Positions 16,758-25,789 of a stretch of 64,000 bases of DNA are shown piece after piece (within the stretch, counting starts at the first letter, position 1; every line of letters starts with the position of its first letter). Made by a program: the position numbers and the translations under genes. The DNA is from Bdellovibrionales bacterium. Lineage in GTDB: Bacteria > Bdellovibrionota > Bdellovibrionia > Bdellovibrionales > Bdellovibrionaceae. The notes under the pieces are model-generated. The model had not been told where the DNA came from. It searched no databases and worked only from the letters and a program-made list of their open reading frames with translations. The stretch is taken from positions 186,001-250,000 of the forward strand of contig JAFEAQ010000011.1 of NCBI GenBank assembly GCA_018266295.1, given 5' to 3'.

Positions 16758-17748
16758 AAAATCCGTCCTCCTGGGATTGAATCTTTACCTCTAAAGGAGT
16801 GTACCACAGCGGCACTTCCTTCGGCCAAAGCGATTTCAATTTCACAAAATCCTTCTCAGTTGTTATCAAATCCGGCGAACCCAACTCGCGCCAGCGCTGA
16901 ACCATCCCATCGACGTCTTCAGACTTATATGGATAATGATCGCGGTACTTAAGGTGTTCGACAAATTGCAAAGAGAATTTCTCGAGGCTCTTTTCAAACG
17001 ATGCCGGTTGAGCAATCCCTGAAACCAGCATGACTTTTCGCCCTGGCAAATCTTTTAACTGCCTCTCTTCAGAGCCATGAACCGCCTTCAGGCGCATAAG
17101 TTCATAGGTCATCGGCACGATCAGTTTTCCGAAAGGTCGGAGCTTTTCAAGCAACGCTTCAACTTGGGCCTCTGGCACAAGGTTTACTTTCGTCACCACA
17201 AAAGCAGTGGCGCGGGACAAGGACTCCCAAGGTTCGCGGGCGCGCCCTTCCGGAACGCAGGAGTAATTTTCAAGTTTTTCTGTCGCATCTAAAATCACAA
17301 TATCGACATCACGATGAAGTTTGCGGTGCTGAAACCCATCATCCACTACGACCAGTGAAGGACTTAACTTCTCCATCGCGAACAGAGCCGTTTCATACTT
17401 CAAAGGGCCGACAAAAAAGTGCACATGCGGGTTTCTTTCAGCCAGCAACACGGGCTCGTCACCAAAGTAGGCAGCGGCCTGTTCGTGTTTCAAATCCACT
17501 TCGGCAGCTTCATTGACGAGCGCCTTATAGTTGCGGCTGATCACCGCCGTTTTAATCTTACGGCGTTGGTAGTATTTTAAACAGAAATCCGTCAGCGGAG
17601 TTTTTCCGGTGCCACCCATGGTCAGATTGCCAAGACTTAAAACCGGCACAGGCAACTCCAGCGACTGGAAGTAGTCTTTGTCGTAGAGATAGTTTTTAAA
17701 ACCGACAATTTTTTTATATAAATTGCTTAACGGTTTTAGGCCGCTCAT
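16729..17748 (-). CDS. lpxK: Tetraacyldisaccharide 4'-kinase LpxK
   Basis: The 339-residue protein has Walker A GGTGKTP with Lys49 in LSLGNLTMGGTGKTPL. The segment SLVVVDDGFQHRKLHRDVDIVILDA is the characteristic LpxK DDGFQH motif, and an EGRAREP segment follows. It phosphorylates the 4' position of the lipid A disaccharide. Its start overlaps the lpxB stop by four bases. An intact 4'-kinase is notable because the lipid A described for B. bacteriovorus lacks phosphate and carries mannose instead; a phosphate made here would have to be removed or replaced. Confidence 0.94.
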   Translation of the reverse strand: MSGLKPLSNLYKKIVGFKNYLYDKDYFQSLELPVPVLSLGNLTMGGTGKTPLTDFCLKYYQRRKIKTAVISRNYKALVNEAAEVDLKHEQAAAYFGDEPVLLAERNPHVHFFVGPLKYETALFAMEKLSPSLVVVDDGFQHRKLHRDVDIVILDATEKLENYSCVPEGRAREPWESLSRATAFVVTKVNLVPEAQVEALLEKLRPFGKLIVPMTYELMRLKAVHGSEERQLKDLPGRKVMLVSGIAQPASFEKSLEKFSLQFVEHLKYRDHYPYKSEDVDGMVQRWRELGSPDLITTEKDFVKLKSLWPKEVPLWYTPLEVKIQSQEDGFYEILDKVLH

Positions 17749-18893
17749 GACTGAAAGAACTCCTCAAGTGAAGCAGCCACACGCTGTGTAGCCCCTTTGT
17801 CACCAAGATATTGGCGAAGCTCCCCCAGTTCGTTACGAACTTTCTGCGTGTAAGCAGGATCCTGGAAATATCGATCCATCAACTCAAACAAAGTATCCGG
17901 ATTTGCACCACTCTGCCAGCGCTCAGGACACACTTCACGGCCCAAAATCAAATTCACAAGACCAAAGAACTTCACACCGCGAATGAAGAGCTTTGCAAAA
18001 ACCCCGGTCATGAATTTCATTTTGTACATGATCACCATCGGTCTTTGCAGCAAGCCCACCATCAAGGTCGCAGTTCCTGAAGCCACCAGCATGTAATCCA
18101 CGAGGTGAATCATGCGGGCTGGTTCGTCCTTCATCACAATGTATGGCAAACGGAAGTTTTCAAGATAAGGCTCGAGCTTTTCTTTATCAAAAGTCGGCGC
18201 AACTAGAATCAAAACTTTGACGTTTTGGTATTTCTTAGACAAACGACGTGCGACTTCTAGCTGAATATCAAAATGCTGTTTGAGTTCCAGATTGCGGCTG
18301 CCAGGCATCAGGCCCACGACGACCTCATCGTCACGTATGCCGCATTGGTTACGATGCGTTTTTCTATATTGCGGATCATAGAGACGGTCATCGAGTTCAT
18401 CCAAAATCGGATGGCCAACAAATTCACAAGGCACATCGTGCTCTTTGTAAAATGCCACTTCAAATGGGAAGAGAACGAAAACTTTCTTGCAGTATTTTTT
18501 AATGGTTTGAACCCGGCCCTTACGCCAAGCCCACACTTGCGGAGAAATGTAGTAAACCACCGGAATCCCCAACGCATGCATTTTTTTAGCCAGCATCAGA
18601 TTGAATTCCGGGTAATCCATGACGATAACGACTTTAGGTCTGCGAGCTGCTGCCGCAGCGACAAGGTCATCGAAAACTTTCTTAAGACGGCTATAGGCGC
18701 TAATAATTTCCGCCGCACCGACAACGGCCATTTCTTCGGCCTTACCGATGCGTTCAAAACCGAGAGCTTCCATCTCGCGGCTACCGACGCCAAAAGCTTT
18801 GACTTCTTTTCCTTGTTTTTGCCAATACTCAAGCAGTCGCTGAGCATAGGTCACGCTCGACGCTTCTGCGGCGACGATCATGACCTCATTCAT
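17745..18893 (-). CDS. lpxB: Lipid A disaccharide synthase LpxB
   Basis: The 382-residue protein of the GT19 family has YYISPQVWAWRKGR, FPFEVAFYKEHDVPCEFVGHP, MPGSRNLELKQH and the late VASGTATL motif. It joins UDP-diacyl-GlcN(3N) and lipid X. The N-terminal glycine-rich motif, usually GEASGD, reads AEASSV here, a noticeable change in an otherwise conserved enzyme. The gene overlaps the upstream oxidoreductase gene by four bases and lpxK by four. Function is confident; the effect of the altered motif is unknown. Confidence 0.93.
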   Translation of the reverse strand: MNEVMIVAAEASSVTYAQRLLEYWQKQGKEVKAFGVGSREMEALGFERIGKAEEMAVVGAAEIISAYSRLKKVFDDLVAAAAARRPKVVIVMDYPEFNLMLAKKMHALGIPVVYYISPQVWAWRKGRVQTIKKYCKKVFVLFPFEVAFYKEHDVPCEFVGHPILDELDDRLYDPQYRKTHRNQCGIRDDEVVVGLMPGSRNLELKQHFDIQLEVARRLSKKYQNVKVLILVAPTFDKEKLEPYLENFRLPYIVMKDEPARMIHLVDYMLVASGTATLMVGLLQRPMVIMYKMKFMTGVFAKLFIRGVKFFGLVNLILGREVCPERWQSGANPDTLFELMDRYFQDPAYTQKVRNELGELRQYLGDKGATQRVAASLEEFFQS

Positions 18894-19828
18894 AATTTGG
18901 CCTCAATAGCGGCTTTGATCTCTTCGATGGCTTTCAGCGACTTCAAACCATCAAGACCTGTGACTGCCGTTGGCTTGTTGTTCATCACAGCATCAATGAA
19001 AGCGTCCGTTTCCTTCTGAAGAGCGTCTTCTTTCGTCACAGTCCACTGAGTGATTTTCACGGGAGTGTCACCACTGCCCGCTTCGCATTTTTCCATTTCC
19101 ATGCTGCCGGTGTTGGCAAAAAGAATGCTGTTTTTCTGTGTTACGCGGATCCAGCGCTGCATGTTTGCAGAAACACGACTCACGTTGATATCAACGAGAA
19201 TGCCGTTTTTCATTTTCACCGCTACTTGAGCCGTATCGAGTTCTTTAGAAATCAATTTTGAACCTGAAGCGATGTAAGATTCAATTTCGCTTCCCGTAAG
19301 CCAGAATAAAAGATCCATGTCGTGGATCATCAAATCATGCAAAACACTCACGTCCGCGCCGCGCGCCTTGTAGGTCGCTAAACGCGTGAGTTCGATGGTT
19401 TTTGTATCTTGCAGATGCTTTTTAAGTTCAATGATTGCCGGGTTGAATCTTTCGATGTGACCGACAGCGAGTTTAAGGTTTTTCTGTTGAGCTAAACTCA
19501 CGAGCTCTTCTGCCTGAGGAATGGTCGCCGTGATTGGTTTTTCAACGTTCACGTGGATGCCATTTTGCAAGAAGAGCTTTGCAAGCTCATAGTGGGATTG
19601 CGTGCTTGCGGCAATCGTCACCAAGTCCACTTGACCAACAAGGTCTTGGGCCTTGTGAATCGCCGCCACGCCGAGTTCGGCTGCGACTTTATCGGCTTGG
19701 GCTGGAGAGAAATCACAAACGCCCACGAGCTGAACGTTTGAGTTTTTAGTATACTTTTGGGCGTGGAATGTACCGAGGTACCCAACACCTACGACGGCAG
19801 CACGAAGCTGACTCATCTTACTATTCAT
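18890..19828 (-). CDS. gnnA: Gfo/Idh/MocA oxidoreductase, candidate UDP-GlcNAc 3-oxidase (GnnA-like)
   Basis: I set the start at ATG 19828, which overlaps the lpxA stop (ATGAATAG) and has GAGG six bases upstream. The 312-residue protein has a Rossmann NAD site GVGYLGTFHAQKY, the catalytic EKP motif (NVEKPITATIPQAEELV) and the DLMIHDMDLLFWL segment of the C-terminal domain. It sits exactly between lpxA and lpxB. From memory, gnnA of Acidithiobacillus has the same placement and starts synthesis of UDP-GlcNAc3N, and B. bacteriovorus lipid A is reported to contain diaminoglucose. No partner aminotransferase (GnnB) is in the window, so the symbol is tentative. Confidence 0.7.
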   Translation of the reverse strand: MNSKMSQLRAAVVGVGYLGTFHAQKYTKNSNVQLVGVCDFSPAQADKVAAELGVAAIHKAQDLVGQVDLVTIAASTQSHYELAKLFLQNGIHVNVEKPITATIPQAEELVSLAQQKNLKLAVGHIERFNPAIIELKKHLQDTKTIELTRLATYKARGADVSVLHDLMIHDMDLLFWLTGSEIESYIASGSKLISKELDTAQVAVKMKNGILVDINVSRVSANMQRWIRVTQKNSILFANTGSMEMEKCEAGSGDTPVKITQWTVTKEDALQKETDAFIDAVMNNKPTAVTGLDGLKSLKAIEEIKAAIEAKL

Positions 19829-20639
19829 CGGCAACCTCTTTCGAACCTTGGCCGCGAGAAATGGCGATGCCTTTTTTCGAGCTCTTAATGAAGTGGATGA
19901 AATGCTCGAGGTTTTCGCTCATTTTACACTCGGTACGAATGCGCTCGATGTTCTCATCAATCGTTCCCGTGCCCATCACCATAATGCGAACCGCTTTATG
20001 GATATTGTTCACTTCTTCGCGGCTGGATCCACGACGGATCAAACCGATTTTATTTGTTGCACGCACCACGGCCCAATGGCCCTCGGCCCGGACAAACGGA
20101 GGAATGTCTTTGTTAATCACTGAACCGCCGCCGATGAAAGCGCCACGGCCGACACGGGTAAACTGACTGAGACCGCACATGGCACTAATCACAACGTTGT
20201 CTTCAATCTCGCAGTGGCCAGCAAGGCCCGTATTATTAGCCATGATCACATTATTACCGAGTTTGCAGTCGTGTCCGACGTGAGCATAAGCCATGATGTA
20301 GCAATTGTTGCCAATGATGGTTTTCTTCTCACCCTTAGATGTCGGCAGATTGACGGTCGAGAACTCACGGAAGGTGTTGTTGTTACCCACCACCAGCGTT
20401 GTTTGCTCACCTTTGTATGAAATATCCTGCGGAGGTCCGCCGATCACGGCGCCCGGAGAAAAGTGATTGTTCTCACCAATGAGAATCTCTCCGTGTTTGT
20501 AACCCAAGGTTACATGGCCTTCCACGAAAGTTCCTTTTCCGATTTTCCCTTTACCCTGGATCAGGCAGTAGGGACCAATTTCAACATCTGGACCAATTTC
20601 AATATCGGGTGAAACCACGCTCGTAGGATGGATCTTCAC
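19821..20639 (-). CDS. lpxA: UDP-N-acetylglucosamine (or GlcNAc3N) acyltransferase LpxA
   Basis: The 272-residue left-handed beta-helix protein has hexapeptide repeats from residue 1 to about 190. The catalytic His lies in AHVGHDC, the position of E. coli His125. GGGSVINKDIPPF and the helical tail IGLIRRGSSREEVNNIHKAVRI are typical of LpxA. It starts lipid A synthesis by transferring a 3-hydroxyacyl chain. With the adjacent oxidoreductase, its sugar acceptor may be the 3-amino analogue, giving an amide-linked chain. It is 50 bp after the Skp-like gene in the same operon. Confidence 0.94.
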   Translation of the reverse strand: MKIHPTSVVSPDIEIGPDVEIGPYCLIQGKGKIGKGTFVEGHVTLGYKHGEILIGENNHFSPGAVIGGPPQDISYKGEQTTLVVGNNNTFREFSTVNLPTSKGEKKTIIGNNCYIMAYAHVGHDCKLGNNVIMANNTGLAGHCEIEDNVVISAMCGLSQFTRVGRGAFIGGGSVINKDIPPFVRAEGHWAVVRATNKIGLIRRGSSREEVNNIHKAVRIMVMGTGTIDENIERIRTECKMSENLEHFIHFIKSSKKGIAISRGQGSKEVADE

Positions 20640-20689
20640 AATTCACTCCTTAAAAGTTAACCGGCGCCTTGTGAGCGCCGGCATTCAAA

Positions 20690-21199
20690 CTATTTTTCTT
20701 TTTCGTAAGCTTTGATCACTTCATCAGTCAAATCTGAGTCCGCTGTTGCGAACAACACCATTTGGCTGTTCTCGAGGATCATGGAGTAGCCTTTTTCTTT
20801 AGCCACTTTTTCGATTGTTTTCTTCATTTTTTCCAAGATAGGAGCTGTCAAATCACGCTCTTTCTTTTGGATTTCAAGCTGGCTCTTACCGACAACATCG
20901 CGGTACTTCATCATTTCTTCTTGGAATTCAGCTTGTTTCTTGCTCAAAACTTCTTCAGACAAAACTGATTTTTTTCTTTCAAGGTCTTCACCCATTTTTT
21001 TCAAATCAGCTTCTTTTTTCTCAAGTTCTTTTTTCTTTTTGTTGAACTCGCCTTCAAGCTCAGACTTCGCTTTTTTACCAGCTGCTGTGCTTTGAATAGC
21101 TTTTTGCATATCTACAAAACCGATTTTCGCTTCCGCTGCATGCACGAGGCTCGCTGCCATCACTAAACTTGCGATCAATGCGACCTGTTTCTTCATCAT
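20690..21199 (-). CDS. skp: OmpH/Skp-family periplasmic chaperone
   Basis: The 169-residue protein has a signal peptide (MKKQVALIASLVMAASLVHA), a conserved start of the mature chain IGFVDMQKAIQST, and a long Lys/Glu-rich coiled coil at about residues 45-120. It ends in a short globular part (YSMILENSQMVLFA, DLTDEVI). Skp trimers hold unfolded outer-membrane proteins on their way to BamA, whose gene is immediately upstream. Length and layout fit the family. Confidence 0.92.
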   Translation of the reverse strand: MMKKQVALIASLVMAASLVHAAEAKIGFVDMQKAIQSTAAGKKAKSELEGEFNKKKKELEKKEADLKKMGEDLERKKSVLSEEVLSKKQAEFQEEMMKYRDVVGKSQLEIQKKERDLTAPILEKMKKTIEKVAKEKGYSMILENSQMVLFATADSDLTDEVIKAYEKEK

Positions 21200-21279
21200 T
21201 CCTCCAAAATCCTTGTTGTTAAAAAACTTTTCCTTAAGCTTATAAAATTTTAAACCAGCTTCTCAGCCCCTGAACCATT

Positions 21280-23751
21280 CTAGAATGGCGTTCCGATCGA
21301 GAAGTCGAAAATCATCGTGTCTTTATGATATACAGGGTCGCGGTTCAATGGGAAGCCCCATTCGAAGCGCAGAGGTCCGATTGGCGAGAACCAACGAATC
21401 CCGAAACCGACGTCGGCAAAGAAACGATCGCTTGAGAGCGTGTCCTCAGCTTGACCGATATCGTAGAACACCACACCCATAATCTTGGCTTCGTTGATGA
21501 GTGGGAATTGCAACTCTGTTTGATACATCAATTGTTGTTGACCGCCGTAGAAAACCATCGCTTGTTCAGCGGCTTGCTCCGGCGTCAAACCCTTCGCAAT
21601 ATTATCGCTATAAGCTTTGTTTGAATAAACCTGTTTACCCACGGTGTACGGACGATAACCGCGCAAAGAGTAAGGACCACCCAAAAGATACAACTGATTG
21701 AATGGCGGCTTCTTCGAAGAGTCCAAGCTCTCGATCTTTCCATATGTCAGAGAGTTTCTCCAAACCACGTCCCAGAAAATATTCTGGAAGTAACGGAAGA
21801 TGCCCGTGCCTTTTTGGTATCTCAAATCGCCACCAAGACCCGCGTACTCATAAGAGAAGCTCGTCAAGATCCCTTTGCTCGTCATGAAACGGTCATTACG
21901 AGTATCGTATTGCAACGTCGTCGTCAGAGAGCTTGTGTAACCGTTTGCTGTCTCGAGTGGGAAGACATCAGGATCCGTTTGCGATACACCGTTGATTTCC
22001 ACTTCACGAAGCTTGGTTTTATCTAGTTTGTAACGAAGAATTCCACGCCACCACTCACCCAGCGGATGCCCCATGCTGACCGCGCCACCCGTTCTGAATT
22101 CGTCGTATGTGGTACGACCCGTGTCAGAACTTTGATAAAGCTCGCCACCCAGAGACCACAAACTGTCGCGGAAATAAGGCTCAGTAAATGTAAAGTTGTA
22201 GTAACTGCCGGTGTTGGAAATATTCAACGACGCCCCGAGGTTTTGACCTTTCCCGAGGAAGTTCGTCTGATTCACGGACCCCTGCAAAGTAAAGCCCGTC
22301 ACCGTTCCGTAACCCGCACCCAACTGGATCTGACCGGTGTTACGCTCTTTCACCATAATATCCATATTGAGGATATCCGGCTTATCCGGAGAGGTTGAAG
22401 TCTTGAAGTTCACTTCCTCAAAGAAGCCCAAACGCTGTACGTTCTCAAGCGACTGACGGCGACGAGTTTCGTTGTAAAGTTCGCCCTCGCGGATTTTCAA
22501 CTCACGACGAACCACTTTATCGCGGGTTTTCGTGTTACCGATCACGTTGATTTGGCCGAGATAAACTTTATTGCCCTTATCAAACTCAAAGAGCAAATCG
22601 ACTTTGAGTTCTTTGTCGTTGATACGCGTGCGTGGGATCACGTTGGCGAACGCATAACCCAAGTCACCGTACTTTGCCTGAAGGTCACTCAGATCTTTGT
22701 ACAAAACATCGTAAGCAAAGATTTTGCCCGGCGTGAGCTTAATCGTTTCAAAGAGCTCGTCTTTGGCAAAAAGAACGTCGCCACCAAAGTCGATTTCACC
22801 GACGGTGTACTGCTCGCCCTCTTCCACGCGCATGGTGATGTAGATGCTCTTCTTATCCGGAGTTACATACACTTGCGGACGGTCGATCTTTGCCTGGATA
22901 TAACCTTGATTGTAGTATACGTAACGAAGGGCTTGCGTATCACGATCGAAAGCCTCTTGCTTGTAGGCGCCCGAGCCGCTGATGAAAGAGAAATAGCCGC
23001 CCTCTTTCGTGATCATGTTTCCTTTGAGCGTGCTTTCAGAAAGCTTCTTCGCGCCCAGGATCGTGATCTTTTTTACTTTTACTTTTTCGTTTTCTTTGAT
23101 TTTGAAAACCACGCGGACGGTTTCGTCCTTTTTCACGTCTTCAACAACAGGATCGATTTTCGCGAGGAAGAAACCTTTGTCTTCGTAGAGCTTCTGGATT
23201 TTCTCCGTCGCCTCTTTGATCTTGCTCATGTTGAGAATTTCGTAAGCCTTAATCCCGGCACTTTCGGCAAGGTCATCGCTCTTGACTTCGGAATTGCCTT
23301 CGTAAACGATTTCAACGATCGAAGGCTTCTCGGTCACACGATAAGTCAGGTTGACATCGCTGCCAGTAATTTGACGGTCGACTTCGACATTGACGAAGTA
23401 GCCGCTCTTGAACAGGGCCTTCACGTCGTCGCGAAGTTTTTCATCGGAATAAGCTTCACCAGGCTTACTGACGATACGATTCAAGATCGCATCTTTCTCG
23501 AGCTTTCTCATGCCCGCAACGTCGATGTTTTTGATCATCAACTCGCGAGTTAATGGCGCCGGTGTTTTTGCAGTGCCATTGGTTTTTTTCGTAGTTTTTG
23601 TCGCCGCCGTCTTTGCCGGGGCTTTTTTAGTCGCAGCAGGTTTTGCCTGCGCCCACGCAAGTTGCGAGCTCAATAGAATCAACGGCAGAACGCGGAGTGT
23701 TTGTTGAAGCTGAAATCGAAGCTGACTTCTGTGCTGAGATTGTGATCGCAA
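21280..23751 (-). CDS. bamA: Outer-membrane assembly factor BamA
   Basis: The 823-residue protein has a signal peptide ending near AWAQA. A Lys/Ala/Thr-rich linker of about 30 residues follows, then five POTRA domains (about 70-430) and a 16-strand barrel. The barrel carries the lid-loop motif YSLRGY and the C-terminal FDFSIGTPF ending in Phe. It inserts beta-barrel proteins in the outer membrane. The reading frame starts at TTG 23751, with AAGGA upstream; no better in-frame start precedes the signal peptide. It opens the skp-lpx-LPS operon and has its own promoter. The basic linker is longer than in E. coli. Confidence 0.95.
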   Translation of the reverse strand: MRSQSQHRSQLRFQLQQTLRVLPLILLSSQLAWAQAKPAATKKAPAKTAATKTTKKTNGTAKTPAPLTRELMIKNIDVAGMRKLEKDAILNRIVSKPGEAYSDEKLRDDVKALFKSGYFVNVEVDRQITGSDVNLTYRVTEKPSIVEIVYEGNSEVKSDDLAESAGIKAYEILNMSKIKEATEKIQKLYEDKGFFLAKIDPVVEDVKKDETVRVVFKIKENEKVKVKKITILGAKKLSESTLKGNMITKEGGYFSFISGSGAYKQEAFDRDTQALRYVYYNQGYIQAKIDRPQVYVTPDKKSIYITMRVEEGEQYTVGEIDFGGDVLFAKDELFETIKLTPGKIFAYDVLYKDLSDLQAKYGDLGYAFANVIPRTRINDKELKVDLLFEFDKGNKVYLGQINVIGNTKTRDKVVRRELKIREGELYNETRRRQSLENVQRLGFFEEVNFKTSTSPDKPDILNMDIMVKERNTGQIQLGAGYGTVTGFTLQGSVNQTNFLGKGQNLGASLNISNTGSYYNFTFTEPYFRDSLWSLGGELYQSSDTGRTTYDEFRTGGAVSMGHPLGEWWRGILRYKLDKTKLREVEINGVSQTDPDVFPLETANGYTSSLTTTLQYDTRNDRFMTSKGILTSFSYEYAGLGGDLRYQKGTGIFRYFQNIFWDVVWRNSLTYGKIESLDSSKKPPFNQLYLLGGPYSLRGYRPYTVGKQVYSNKAYSDNIAKGLTPEQAAEQAMVFYGGQQQLMYQTELQFPLINEAKIMGVVFYDIGQAEDTLSSDRFFADVGFGIRWFSPIGPLRFEWGFPLNRDPVYHKDTMIFDFSIGTPF

Positions 23752-23777
23752 AGTTCTCTTCCTTCATCTTGAGCTTT

Positions 23778-23798
23778 CAAAATTCTTTAGAAATTTTG
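23778..23798. repeat. AT-rich inverted repeat in the bamA 5' untranslated region
   Basis: Arms CAAAATT and AATTTTG (7 bp each) flank a 7-base centre, between the promoter and the bamA start. It could form a weak hairpin in the bamA mRNA or bind a protein. No poly-T follows, so it is not a standard terminator. Confidence 0.4.
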
Positions 23799-23821
23799 AA
23801 TACTTACGAAAATAAAGGGAA

Positions 23822-23850
23822 AGCGTAGCCCAAGACCTAGGTCTTGTCAA
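23822..23850 (-). promoter_or_regulatory. bamA-operon promoter with palindromic operator in its spacer
   Basis: Read on the minus strand, a perfect -35 TTGACA (23845-23850) is followed by a 17-bp spacer and -10 TACGCT (23822-23827). The spacer is almost filled by a perfect 16-bp palindrome, CAAGACCTAGGTCTTG (23831-23846), which also covers the last bases of the -35 box. A repressor bound there would block polymerase. Confidence 0.6.
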
Positions 23851-23865
23851 ACATAACAAAACGCC

Positions 23866-24567
23866 TCAGATCCACTGACCATCTTTCATGCGAAGAATTT
23901 TGGGGAATTTTTGTGCAAAAGTCAGATCATGAGTCACCACAACAAGGGCCAGTCCCATGCGCTCTTTGAGTTCAAAAAACAGATCCTGAATTCGCTGACT
24001 GTTCTGCATGTCCAAGTTTCCCGTCGGCTCATCGGCGAACAGAACTTTCGGACGACGAACCAGCGCGCGCGCGATGGCAACCCGCTGCAATTCCCCGCCA
24101 GAGAGCTGCGACGGATAGTGCTCAATTCTTGAGCCAAGCCCCATTTGGTAAAGCAATTCAGTAGCTTTGTCTTTAGCGTCACGAATGGACTCACCGGCAA
24201 TACGGCATGGGATCATGACGTTCTCAAGGGCTGTGAACTCAGCAAGCAAATGGTGGAACTGAAATACAAAACCCATCTTTTCGTTGCGGAAAAGCGCCAG
24301 CTCCTCGTCCCCCATTTCAAGCAGATTGTGATCATGGAAATAAAGTTGCCCGCTTTGTGGGCGATCGAGCGTTCCTAAAATTTGCAAGAACGTGCTCTTC
24401 CCCGCCCCGGACGAGCCGAGGATACAAATCGCCTCTCCATCTTGAATGTCTAAAGACATACCTCGGAGGATTTGCAACTCTCCACCGTCCCCTTGCGGGT
24501 AAGACTTCACAATGGAATCCGCGCGAATCAATGCTGGTGCGGTTGTCGGAGAGCCAGGGTTAACCAT
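23866..24567 (-). CDS. lolD: Lipoprotein-releasing ABC transporter ATPase LolD
   Basis: The 233-residue ABC ATPase of the MacB/LolD family has Walker A GSSGAGKST, a Q-loop region FQFHHLLAEFTALENV (typical of LolD), signature LSGGE, Walker B VLFADEP and the switch His in VVTHD. With LolC it extracts lipoproteins from the inner membrane for delivery to the outer membrane. The start overlaps the lolC stop by eight bases. It ends the prfB-lolC-lolD unit. Confidence 0.93.
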   Translation of the reverse strand: MVNPGSPTTAPALIRADSIVKSYPQGDGGELQILRGMSLDIQDGEAICILGSSGAGKSTFLQILGTLDRPQSGQLYFHDHNLLEMGDEELALFRNEKMGFVFQFHHLLAEFTALENVMIPCRIAGESIRDAKDKATELLYQMGLGSRIEHYPSQLSGGELQRVAIARALVRRPKVLFADEPTGNLDMQNSQRIQDLFFELKERMGLALVVVTHDLTFAQKFPKILRMKDGQWI

Positions 24568-25789
24568 ATTTTAATCCTTCCACCGGGTTGAGCTTCGAAC
24601 CTCTCAATGCCGGGGCCAATGTTGCCACAAAACAAATAACCATCGTCGCAACGGCGATGAAAAGCCAATCAATGAAGCGCACTTCGACCTGAATCGAATC
24701 AATGCGATAAACAGAGCCGGAAAGCAGTCCGAGTGAGTTTTGAATCACAGTAAAACCAAGACATAAGATCAAACCAAACAAAGTCCCAAGTCCAAGCCCC
24801 ACACCGCCCATGAGAAGCCCCTGCACGCTGAACATTTTCAAAATACTTTTCTGCGGAAGCCCCAACGCTTTTAGGATCGCAATGTCAGCATAGCGCTGAA
24901 CCACATTCACAAACAGTGTGCTTGAAACGTTAAAGGCGGCGACCACAACAATGATCAACACCACAAAGAAAATCACCACACGTTCAATTTTAACGGCTTC
25001 AAAAAGATTCTCATTCAGATCACGCCAGTCACTGACCCAGTAATTCGGCCCCAGCGTTTGGCTGATATTAAAGGCCGCCGTGCGCGCATAGTTGATGTCT
25101 TGGAATTTCAAAAGCAAACCGCTGTAACGATCACCAATCTGTACCAGTTGCTGAGCCGCCGCCAGGGGCGAAATAATCATGCGCTCATTCCACTCGGTTT
25201 TTCCCATATCCAAAATGCCGCGCACTTGAAACTCGGCGATCCGGCGCTGAAAACGGCCGGGATCAATCGGATCCGGAATCGGCATCACCACACGGAAAAT
25301 ATCACCAACTTTCAAACCCACTCGCTGAGCAATGCGCTTACCAATAAGTACGGGAGTCTTCCCAGTACTGTCCGTTTTTAAATCCAGCTGTCCATCCACC
25401 AGACGCGAAGAAAAATTCAGCACACTCGGCGCACGCTCTTCGTCGATCCCTTGAATCATCACACCCTGGATTACTCCTTGATGGGCAAGCACCGCCTCCG
25501 TTCTTAAAAAGCGTACCGAGGAAACGAGTGTCGGTTCTTGTTTACGAATTTTAGCTTCAAGTTCTTGCCATGGTTCTTGAAAGGTCGCGCGCTTTACTAG
25601 CTGCACGTGACCCGTGACATCCGCCATTGCTGAACGCAAAGTGGATTCAAAGCCGCTCATCACCGCCATCGAAGCAACCAGCGCGCCGACACCCAGGACA
25701 AGTCCTACCAACGAAAGCACTGCTGATCCCCCGAACAAAGTTCGCTTTGAAAACAGCAAACGGTAGGCAATCCAGACAAGTTGTTTCAC
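24560..25789 (-). CDS. lolC: Lipoprotein-releasing system permease LolC/LolE
   Basis: The 409-residue protein has an N-terminal membrane helix (about 20-45) and a periplasmic domain (45-265) with MQGIDEERAP-like and GKRIAQRVGLKVGD segments. Three further helices lie at about 270-295, 320-350 and 375-395. The fold is that of MacB/LolCE (FtsX family). There is one permease gene only, so it may act as a homodimer (LolF type). The GTG start overlaps the prfB stop by one base (TAGTG), so translation is coupled to release factor 2. Confidence 0.9.
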   Translation of the reverse strand: MKQLVWIAYRLLFSKRTLFGGSAVLSLVGLVLGVGALVASMAVMSGFESTLRSAMADVTGHVQLVKRATFQEPWQELEAKIRKQEPTLVSSVRFLRTEAVLAHQGVIQGVMIQGIDEERAPSVLNFSSRLVDGQLDLKTDSTGKTPVLIGKRIAQRVGLKVGDIFRVVMPIPDPIDPGRFQRRIAEFQVRGILDMGKTEWNERMIISPLAAAQQLVQIGDRYSGLLLKFQDINYARTAAFNISQTLGPNYWVSDWRDLNENLFEAVKIERVVIFFVVLIIVVVAAFNVSSTLFVNVVQRYADIAILKALGLPQKSILKMFSVQGLLMGGVGLGLGTLFGLILCLGFTVIQNSLGLLSGSVYRIDSIQVEVRFIDWLFIAVATMVICFVATLAPALRGSKLNPVEGLKYG

